DNA from: Prolixibacteraceae bacterium
GTDB taxonomy: Bacteria; Bacteroidota; Bacteroidia; Bacteroidales; Prolixibacteraceae
Direction: 5' to 3'
Assembly: GCA_023228025.1 (NCBI GenBank)
Contig: JALOCD010000168.1
Location: 1-5,243, forward strand
Length of the DNA: 5,243 bases
Under the pieces are notes generated by a model. The model searched no databases and was not told where the DNA came from. It saw only the letters and a program-made list of their open reading frames with translations. Shown here piece by piece: positions 1 through 5,243 of this stretch. Numbering within the stretch: position 1 is the stretch's first letter; every line of letters starts with the position of its first letter. Made by a program: the position numbers and the translations under genes.

Positions 1-2
1 AA

Positions 3-50
3 GATAAAAAATTATCCGCTAACTACAAACATTTCAAAGAACAATTTTGA
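3..50 (+). CDS. possible 3' end of an upstream gene (very tentative)
   Basis: One forward frame is open from the window edge to a TGA at 48-50 and reads DKKLSANYKHFKEQF. It looks like a plausible amphipathic, charged protein C-terminus, and its codons are less A/T-monotonous than the DNA after the stop. Fifteen codons are too few to name a family, and an open run this short arises easily by chance. If real, the upstream gene lies on the same strand and ends 76 bp before the GH13 gene, close enough for co-transcription. Confidence 0.2.
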   Translation, partial: DKKLSANYKHFKEQF

Positions 51-57
51 TCAAAAT
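44..57. repeat. 14-bp perfect palindrome, candidate operator
   Basis: ATTTTGATCAAAAT is a perfect 14-bp palindrome lying 69 bp before the GH13 start codon. It overlaps the TTTG at 46-49 that could act as a -33 promoter element, so it is placed where a dimeric regulator could bind. The 11-mer AATTTTGATCA at 43-53 recurs at 2269-2279, upstream of the rhamnosidase gene, but there the second half of the palindrome is lost. A/T-rich palindromes are frequent by chance, so a regulatory role is only inferred. Confidence 0.3.
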
Positions 58-79
58 ATCAATAAAATCAATACCTTTA
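46..79 (+). promoter_or_regulatory. weak candidate Bacteroidota promoter for the GH13 gene
   Basis: TTTG at 46-49 and TACCTTTA at 72-79 are 22 bp apart. They resemble the Bacteroidota primary sigma-factor pattern (-33 TTTG, -7 TAnnTTTG), except that the last G of the -7 box is A. Transcription would begin near base 85 and give a leader of about 40 nt. The match is imperfect and the region is A/T-rich, so this is a candidate only. Confidence 0.25.
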
Positions 80-126
80 GAAGGTTTTCTTAACTAAACG
101 ACATTGATGTTTAAATCTAAATTTCT

Positions 127-2016
127 ATGAAAATGCAATACCCTTTCAGGTTATTTTTCTTACTGTTAATTCTCTTCTGTTTTGGCTTTAAAACCGATCC
201 TATCGACCAAAAGAGCCTGGCCACAAATGATAGCACAAACCATAAAATCGTTATTTATCAGGTATTTACCCGACTTTTCGGAAATGTAAATACCACCAAC
301 AAACCCTGGGGAACCATCGAAGAGAATGGGGTTGGCAAGTTTAAGGATTTCACCACGAAAGCGCTGAAAGAGATTAAAGCACTGGGAATCACGCACATTT
401 GGTACACTGGTATCCTTCACCATGATGTCATCAGGGACTATACTGCTTTTAGTATTTCCAACGACGACCCGGATGTGGTCAAAGGGCGTGCGGGTTCACC
501 TTATGCCGTTAAGGATTATTACAGCGTGGATCCTGATTTAGCAGTCGACCCTACCAAAAGAATGGAGGAGTTTCTGGCCCTTGTTCAACGTACTCATGAC
601 CAGGGGTTAAAGGTGATTATCGATATCGTTCCCAACCATGTAGCCCGCAATTATCACTCCATTACTAAACCGGCCGGAGTTAAAGACTTTGGAGAGACTG
701 ACGACAAAAGTGTCGTCTATGCCCGCGACAACAACTTTTACTACCTACCGGGAGAACCTTTTAAAGCGCCTGTTCTTTTGGAAAAACCTCTTGGTGGCTC
801 ACCCAATCCAATGGCAGATGGAAAATTTGATGAAAACCCAGCCAAATGGACCGGAAACGGTTCCAGACTGGCGCAACCCAAGGCAGATGACTGGTATGAA
901 ACTGTCAAAATAAATTATGGTGTAAGACCCGATGGGACAAATGATTTCGAATCGCTGCCCGCCGGCTATGACAATAAACCTACCCTTGCCCATTACGCAT
1001 TTTGGCAGGGCAAATCAGTGCCGGATAGTTGGCTGAAATTCAGGGACATCTGCCTTTTCTGGCTCAAAAAAGGGGTAGATGGTTTTAGATTTGATATCGC
1101 CGAGATGGTACCGGTCGAGTTTTGGAGCTACCTGAACAGCACCATCAAAAAAGAGTATCCAAAAACCATTCTGGTAGCGGAAGTGTACAATCCATCACTC
1201 GTTCAATCATTTATTCACGCAGGGAAGATGGATTATCTCTACGACAAGGTTGCCTTTTACGATACCTTGAAAAAAATCATCCAGGGGAAAGCTCCTGCTG
1301 ACAGGCTTGTCAAAGTCCAGTCAAACCTGGAAGGGGTTGAACATCACATGATGCATTTTCTGGAAAACCATGACGAACAAAGGCTTGCTAGTCCTGAATT
1401 TGCGGGCAATGCAGCCAAAGGAAAACCGGCCATGGTGGTCTCTGCCACCATCAGCACCTCTCCCACCCTGCTCTATTTCGGTCAGGAGGTTGGTGAGAAG
1501 GGCGCCGAGAATGCCGGATTCGGAAAACCGTCCCGAACTTCAATTTTCGATTACATTGGGGTTCCTGCTCACCAACGCTGGATGAATGGAGGGGCTTTCG
1601 ATGGAGGCAAACTTTCGAAGGAAGAGCAGGCACTTCGTAAATTCTACAAACGGCTGCTCAATTTTACCATTACCTCACCGGGTTTGATGGGAAAATACCA
1701 GGAAATTCAGACGGTCAACAGGGACAAATCTGTCGGCTATTCTGAAAAAATAATCTCATTTGTACGCTGGAGTATTAACCAAAAACTGGTCATCGTGGCC
1801 GGATTTGATGCAGACCGGACAAATGCATTTGAACTGATCTTGCCTTCAGACATCATTCGTCAGTGGAACCTGAAAGATGGAACCTATAAACTGACTGACC
1901 ATCTGAACAGTAACAATAACTTTCAGCTTCTGGTAGAGAAACAGACCGGCACAATCAAGCTAAACCTGAAACCGCTGGAGTCGGTGATTTTGGAAGTGAA
2001 GGGGAAGAAGGAGTGA
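127..2016 (+). CDS. secreted alpha-amylase family glycoside hydrolase (GH13)
   Basis: This is a 629-residue retaining alpha-glucan hydrolase of family GH13. Residues 1 to about 22 form a signal peptide (KMQYPFR followed by a Leu/Phe-rich core). Cys18 lies in ILFC, a poor lipobox, so a soluble periplasmic form is as likely as a lipoprotein. The (beta/alpha)8 barrel starts near residue 40. Conserved GH13 regions are intact: region I DIVPNH (166-171), region II GFRFDIAEM with Arg321 and nucleophile Asp323, region III AEVYN with acid/base Glu352, and region IV FLENHDEQR with His415 and Asp416. About 120 residues between regions I and II (172-295) form a long domain B. Residues from about 500 onward look like the C-terminal beta-sandwich. 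ATG 127 is the first start; an ATG at 133 is an alternative. There is no Shine-Dalgarno sequence. Starch, maltodextrin or another alpha-glucan is the expected substrate, but exact specificity and subfamily are not determinable here. It does not look like SusG, as I see no carbohydrate-binding-module insertion. Confidence 0.96.
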   Translation: MKMQYPFRLFFLLLILFCFGFKTDPIDQKSLATNDSTNHKIVIYQVFTRLFGNVNTTNKPWGTIEENGVGKFKDFTTKALKEIKALGITHIWYTGILHHDVIRDYTAFSISNDDPDVVKGRAGSPYAVKDYYSVDPDLAVDPTKRMEEFLALVQRTHDQGLKVIIDIVPNHVARNYHSITKPAGVKDFGETDDKSVVYARDNNFYYLPGEPFKAPVLLEKPLGGSPNPMADGKFDENPAKWTGNGSRLAQPKADDWYETVKINYGVRPDGTNDFESLPAGYDNKPTLAHYAFWQGKSVPDSWLKFRDICLFWLKKGVDGFRFDIAEMVPVEFWSYLNSTIKKEYPKTILVAEVYNPSLVQSFIHAGKMDYLYDKVAFYDTLKKIIQGKAPADRLVKVQSNLEGVEHHMMHFLENHDEQRLASPEFAGNAAKGKPAMVVSATISTSPTLLYFGQEVGEKGAENAGFGKPSRTSIFDYIGVPAHQRWMNGGAFDGGKLSKEEQALRKFYKRLLNFTITSPGLMGKYQEIQTVNRDKSVGYSEKIISFVRWSINQKLVIVAGFDADRTNAFELILPSDIIRQWNLKDGTYKLTDHLNSNNNFQLLVEKQTGTIKLNLKPLESVILEVKGKKE

Positions 2017-2135
2017 GGGACTGGGGAGGACTGGGAGGACTTGGACGACGGGGATGACTAGGATGACGGATATGACTGGGATGACGGAGAGACTGGGGGA
2101 CTGGGGGACTGGGGGACTAGGAGACTGGAGAGATT
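2017..2135 (+). repeat. G-rich degenerate tandem repeat tract
   Basis: About 119 bp of low-complexity DNA begins directly after the GH13 stop codon. It is built from GACTGGGG- and GGATGACGG-like units. Three exact copies of the 8-mer GGGGGACT stand in tandem at 2095-2118. A looser 17-18-bp unit (GGATGACGGATATGACTG, then GGATGACGGAGAGACTG) lies around 2061-2094. The forward strand is strongly G-rich and C occurs mainly inside GAC, ACT or ACG. Four runs of at least three G (2078-2080, 2095-2099, 2103-2107, 2111-2115) could in principle form a G-quadruplex, although the first loop would be 14 nt. I see no gene here. Its function is unknown; replication slippage is the likely origin. Confidence 0.85.
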
Positions 2136-2361
2136 ATACAACATCATGATTATATAAATCTTATATTTCAAAATCAATCTTAGCAGAAATACAAATGAGT
2201 GAATTTCAGTATCTTACTATTTTATTATGTTAGGTTGGTAAATTTCATATAATAAGATAATAAGATTTAATTTTGATCATGACTTCGTTTCCCTATTAAG
2301 GTTTATAAAAAAATAAGGTTTAGAAATTGTTTGAAATTAGGTACTACCGGATTTTTTTGCC
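2136..2361. other. A/T-rich intergenic stretch, no gene seen
   Basis: This 226-bp stretch is strongly A/T-rich and holds no convincing reading frame on either strand; the best forward one is a 12-codon run (MSEFQYLTILLC). It contains trivial repeats: ATAATAAG twice in tandem at 2249-2264, and AAGGTTTA twice near 2299-2323. A weak all-A/T hairpin (ATATAA/TTATAT, 2152-2166) lacks the G/C stem and T-run of an intrinsic terminator. The composition break from the G-rich tract before it is abrupt. I assign no function. Confidence 0.6.
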
Positions 2362-2453
2362 ATTTCTTTGTGAAACCTTTGTGTTTTAGTGTCTTTGTGG
2401 CAAGAAAAAAATAGCCACTAAGGCTCTAAGTCACTAAGATTTCACAAAGAATT
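2362..2453. repeat. 92-bp imperfect inverted repeat, CTTTGTG/CACTAAG type
   Basis: A 40-bp left arm (2362-2401) and a 40-bp right arm (2414-2453) are inverted copies matching at 32 of 40 positions. They are separated by a 12-nt A-rich loop (2402-2413). In RNA, two of the eight mismatches would be G-U wobbles, giving a long stable hairpin. The left arm carries CTTTGTG three times, and the right arm carries CACTAAG-like words. From memory, this resembles a dispersed palindromic repeat common in intergenic DNA of Bacteroidota and related phyla. It lies 346 bp after the GH13 stop and 102 bp before the rhamnosidase start. It could limit read-through or protect an mRNA 3' end, but it lacks the layout of a classical terminator. 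Confidence 0.85.
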
Positions 2454-2554
2454 ACGTAAAGAATTTTATCTTAAAAAAGAAAGAATAAAATTTAAACAGT
2501 CTCAATATTATGATAAATTTTCATCTTTAAATATACCAAATCAGTAAATTATAT

Positions 2555-5143
2555 ATGAAACTAACTCTTCTTCCAATACTATTTGTAGCTTTTCACCTGA
2601 ATGCACAACCCATTGCCATCAACCTTCAATGTGAACACCTGGTCAATCCGCTGGGTATCGATGTGCCAAATCCAAGATTATCATGGCAGCTAAATGATCC
2701 ACGGATGGGGGCTAAACAGACAGCCTATCAAATGATTGTCGGAATTGATTCCGTTGCTGTGGCAAACGGGAAAGGAGCTATCTGGAGTACCGGTAAAATA
2801 CTGTCAGACAGCGCGCTTGTAACTTATACAGGATCCAAACTGGTTCCTTTCACCAAATATTTCTGGATGGTAAAAAGTTGGGAGCAGAATGGGCAACCAA
2901 CGCAGGACAGTCGTGTTGCCTCTTTCGAGACAGGCATGATGGAGGTGAGAAATTGGCATGGCGCCTGGATCACCGACTCACGGGATATTGCCTTGAAACC
3001 TGCTCCCTACTTTCGTCAGGAGATTGATGTAACGAAAAAAGTGGTCTCAGCCCGGGCTTATGTGGCAGTTGGTGGACTATTTGAACTCTATGTCAACGGA
3101 CAAAAGATTGGAAACCATCGGCTCGACCCCATGTACACCCGCTTCGACCGACGGACACTCTATGTGACCCTTGATGTGACAGCTTATCTTGTTGGGGGTA
3201 AAAATACCCTCGGCGTCCTGCTGGGTAATGGGTGGTTTAATCACCAATCGAATGCCGTTTGGTACTTTGACAAGGCGCCATGGAGGGCCCGGCCAAAATT
3301 TTGCATGGATCTCCGTATTACCTACCAGGATGGCACTGTACAAACCATCTCTTCCGGAACAAGCTGGAAAACTGCTATTGGTCCTGTAATCTTCAACAGC
3401 ATCTATACAGGCGAACACCAGGATGCCAATCTGGAACTGACCGGATGGAATATGAATGGGTTCGACGACTCCAAATGGGTCAATGCCAAACTGACAGCCG
3501 CTCCGTCTCAAAATATCGTATCACAGCAACTTCAACCCATCCGTGCCACTGAACAGATAAAAGCTATTTCCTTTAAAAAATTCAGCGACTCACTCTATGT
3601 ATTCAATCTGGGACGAAATATTGCAGGTGTGAGCAAACTTACCGTAAAGGGCCTTCCGGGTACGAAAATAACTGTCAAACACGGTGAGCGGATATATGAA
3701 AATGGACGGGTTGATCAATCGAACATTTCGGTTCATTACCGCCCAACGGATGACAAGGACCCTTTTGGCACAGATATTTACATCCTGAAGGGTGGCGCCG
3801 AAGAGACTTTTTCTCCCCACTTCAACTACAAAGGGTTTCAATATATCGAAGTCGCCTCTGACAAACCTATGGTATTGAAACAAAGCAGCCTTTTTGGACT
3901 ATTTATGCACAGTGACGTTCCTCCGGCAGGAAAAATTGAGAGTTCCAACCCAACGCTCAACAAAATATGGACAGCAGCCAACAACTCATACCTATCCAAT
4001 TTATATGGCTACCCAACCGATTGCCCGCAAAGGGAGAAAAACGGTTGGACAGGAGACGGACAAATCGCCGTTGAAACAGGATTGTATAACTTTGATGGCA
4101 TTACCGTCTACGAAAAATGGTTGGCCGACCACCGTGATGAACAACAGCCCAACGGTGTACTTCCGAACATCATACCTACATCCGGCTGGGGATACGACTG
4201 GGCCAATGGTCCCGACTGGACCAGCTCCCTGGCAATCATTCCCTGGAACATATACCAGTTTTACGGCGATAACAGATTGTTGAAACTTACCTACGACAAC
4301 ATCAAAAGATACGTCGATTACATTGACCGCATCAGTCCGGAAAATTTGACAGACTGGGGACTCGGCGACTGGATTCCGGTGAAATCTAAGGCAAGCAAAG
4401 AACTTACCTCCTCCTGTTACTATTTTGCCGATGCCGCCATTCTGGCCAAAACAGCTCGATTATTTGGCTACCAGGATGATTTCGAGAGATATTCGACACT
4501 GGCCGGGAAGATCAAAATGGCCATCAACAAGAAGTTTCTCAACATTGAAACCGGAATTTATGCCACCGGATTACAAACAGAACTGGCAGCGCCACTCTTT
4601 TGGGGAGTTGTCCCTGAAGAATCGAAACCTCTGGTTGCTGCCAATCTGGCCAAACGGATGGAGGCCGATCTTTTTCATCTTGATGTTGGCCTGTTAGGTA
4701 CCAAAGCGCTGTTGAATGCCTTGAGCGAAAACGGGTATGCTGAAGTTGCCTACAAAGTTGCCGCGCAGGAGACCTTTCCTTCATGGGGATGGTGGATGGT
4801 AAACGGAGCTACCACTTTGTATGAAAACTGGCCGATTGATGCAAAGAAGGATATCTCATTGAATCACATCATGTTCGGAGAGATAAGCGCTTGGTTTTAC
4901 AAGGCGTTGGGTGGCATCAGACCCGATCCTGAATGGCCAGGATTTAAAAATATCCTGCTCGAACCTCATTTTGTCAAGGGATTGGACCATTTTGAAGCTT
5001 CACACATCGGTCCCTTTGGACCAATAGTATCAAAATGGGTGAAATCGAAAGGGGCCATTGACTATTTTGTCACAGTACCGGCCAACAGTTACGCCACCCT
5101 TGTACTTCCGGTTCAAAGTATCCGTCCGACCAACCCATCTTGA
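2555..5143 (+). CDS. secreted alpha-L-rhamnosidase (GH78), C-terminal tail probably replaced
   Basis: This 862-residue inverting glycosidase releases terminal alpha-L-rhamnose from rhamnogalacturonan, other rhamnose-containing glycans or plant glycosides. A signal peptide (1 to about 17) probably cleaves at LNA|QP, giving a periplasmic or exported enzyme. Domain order: fibronectin-III-like N-terminus (about 20-127), rhamnosidase N-terminal beta-domain (about 155-330), concanavalin-like domain (about 340-450), (alpha/alpha)6 catalytic barrel (about 455-785) and C-terminal beta-sandwich (from about 787). The motif TDCPQREKNGWTGDGQ carries Asp489, Glu494 (general acid) and Asp501, with the same spacing as D567/E572/D579 of Bacillus RhaB. 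Glu757 in GATTLYENWP matches the general base E841. No Shine-Dalgarno sequence precedes the ATG, and there is no confident promoter. The protein ends soon after VTVPANSYATLVLP, where many Bacteroidota homologues continue for some tens of residues. Its last residues (SIRPTNPS) may come from an adjoining insertion sequence. Catalysis-related residues are all present, so activity may survive. Confidence 0.95.
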   Translation: MKLTLLPILFVAFHLNAQPIAINLQCEHLVNPLGIDVPNPRLSWQLNDPRMGAKQTAYQMIVGIDSVAVANGKGAIWSTGKILSDSALVTYTGSKLVPFTKYFWMVKSWEQNGQPTQDSRVASFETGMMEVRNWHGAWITDSRDIALKPAPYFRQEIDVTKKVVSARAYVAVGGLFELYVNGQKIGNHRLDPMYTRFDRRTLYVTLDVTAYLVGGKNTLGVLLGNGWFNHQSNAVWYFDKAPWRARPKFCMDLRITYQDGTVQTISSGTSWKTAIGPVIFNSIYTGEHQDANLELTGWNMNGFDDSKWVNAKLTAAPSQNIVSQQLQPIRATEQIKAISFKKFSDSLYVFNLGRNIAGVSKLTVKGLPGTKITVKHGERIYENGRVDQSNISVHYRPTDDKDPFGTDIYILKGGAEETFSPHFNYKGFQYIEVASDKPMVLKQSSLFGLFMHSDVPPAGKIESSNPTLNKIWTAANNSYLSNLYGYPTDCPQREKNGWTGDGQIAVETGLYNFDGITVYEKWLADHRDEQQPNGVLPNIIPTSGWGYDWANGPDWTSSLAIIPWNIYQFYGDNRLLKLTYDNIKRYVDYIDRISPENLTDWGLGDWIPVKSKASKELTSSCYYFADAAILAKTARLFGYQDDFERYSTLAGKIKMAINKKFLNIETGIYATGLQTELAAPLFWGVVPEESKPLVAANLAKRMEADLFHLDVGLLGTKALLNALSENGYAEVAYKVAAQETFPSWGWWMVNGATTLYENWPIDAKKDISLNHIMFGEISAWFYKALGGIRPDPEWPGFKNILLEPHFVKGLDHFEASHIGPFGPIVSKWVKSKGAIDYFVTVPANSYATLVLPVQSIRPTNPS

Positions 5144-5243
5144 CCTCTTACGGCTGTTGGCGTGACTTTGGTCGAAAAAAATTGTAGTGATTAAAGCTTG
5201 AGGTTCTGGGGTAACAAGTCGCCTAATTTATTGGCTGGATATT
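5118..5243. mobile_element. probable edge of an IS66-family insertion sequence
   Basis: The end of a reverse-strand, transposase-like frame lies only 48 bp after the rhamnosidase stop codon. GTATCCGTCCGACC, starting at 5118, resembles the GTAAGCGTCCG-like termini I recall for IS66 elements. If it is the terminus, the left end of the element lies inside the rhamnosidase gene. There would then be 73 bp between the terminus and the transposase stop codon, a plausible distance. The other end and the target-site duplication lie outside the window, so the boundary is a guess within a few tens of bases. Confidence 0.35.
5191..5243 (-). CDS. partial transposase C-terminus, IS66-like (runs off the window)
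   Basis: Read on the reverse strand, a frame enters at the window edge and ends at a TAA (5193-5191). It encodes YPANKLGDLLPQNLKL. This resembles the C-terminal tail of IS66-family TnpC transposases, which often end with a pattern like HPINRLDELLPWNW: Pro, then Asn-(Arg/Lys)-Leu, then acidic-Leu-Leu-Pro-x-Asn. The gene converges on the rhamnosidase gene, with 47 bp between the two stop codons. Only about 17 codons are visible, so no DDE catalytic residue can be checked. The alternative is a chance open frame, but the pattern match makes that less likely. Confidence 0.45.
   Translation of the reverse strand, partial: YPANKLGDLLPQNLKL

Noticed and set aside
166..423. 85-codon reverse open frame at the start of the GH13 gene
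   Set aside because: It is antisense to the signal peptide and first barrel strands of a clear GH13 protein, with no independent support.
2017..2135. G-rich tandem tract as a CRISPR array
   Set aside because: The units are only 8-18 bp, degenerate and directly abutting, with no unique spacers.
2152..2166. ATATAA/TTATAT hairpin downstream of the GH13 gene as a terminator
   Set aside because: The stem is six A/T pairs with no G/C and only a short T-run follows, so it is not a credible intrinsic terminator.
2194..2232. 12-codon frame MSEFQYLTILLC in the spacer
   Set aside because: It is too short, has no ribosome-binding context or recognisable features, and is expected by chance.
2514..2521. 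TAAATTTT as a -7 box for the rhamnosidase gene
   Set aside because: It lacks the final G of TAnnTTTG, and only TTTA stands near the expected -33 position in very A/T-rich DNA.
3077..3511. 144-codon open frame on the reverse strand inside the rhamnosidase gene
   Set aside because: It lies wholly within a well-supported GH78 coding region, shows no recognisable domain, and is an antisense shadow of its codon pattern.
3894..4283. 129-codon forward open frame in another phase inside the rhamnosidase gene
   Set aside because: It overlaps the catalytic-barrel coding sequence, which carries the GH78 acid motif in the main frame. Its own translation has no family-like features.

Overview
The window looks like Bacteroidota chromosomal DNA. 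Both long genes encode exported glycoside hydrolases of types common in that phylum. Neither has a Shine-Dalgarno sequence, only A/T-rich leader DNA, which is usual for the group. The spacer between them holds a CTTTGTG-type inverted repeat and a GGGGGACT low-complexity tract, both of a kind I associate with Bacteroidota genomes. Genus cannot be set from the sequence; a polysaccharide-degrading Bacteroidales or Marinilabiliales-like organism is a guess.

Layout: (1) Bases 1-126 are an A/T-rich leader with a possible last few codons of an upstream gene, a 14-bp perfect palindrome and a weak Bacteroidota-type promoter. (2) Bases 127-2016 encode a complete secreted GH13 (alpha-amylase family) enzyme with all catalytic residues. 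(3) Bases 2017-2554 are a 538-bp non-coding spacer: a G-rich degenerate tandem repeat starting directly after the GH13 stop codon, an A/T-rich stretch, then a 92-bp imperfect inverted repeat. (4) Bases 2555-5143 encode a secreted GH78 alpha-L-rhamnosidase with its four key acidic residues intact. (5) Bases 5144-5243 appear to be the edge of an insertion sequence: a reverse-strand reading frame ends in a tail resembling the C-terminus of IS66-family transposases. The rhamnosidase seems to stop just inside this element, so its last residues may be element-encoded and its native C-terminus lost.

The two enzymes attack different linkages (alpha-glucan versus terminal alpha-L-rhamnose). They share a strand, but the long repeat-filled spacer argues against tight co-transcription. 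No SusC/SusD pair, sigma/anti-sigma pair or hybrid two-component regulator is visible, so a polysaccharide utilisation locus cannot be shown from this window. I found no evidence of a new multi-gene system. The items most worth a second look are the apparent IS66 junction at the rhamnosidase 3' end and the two spacer repeats.
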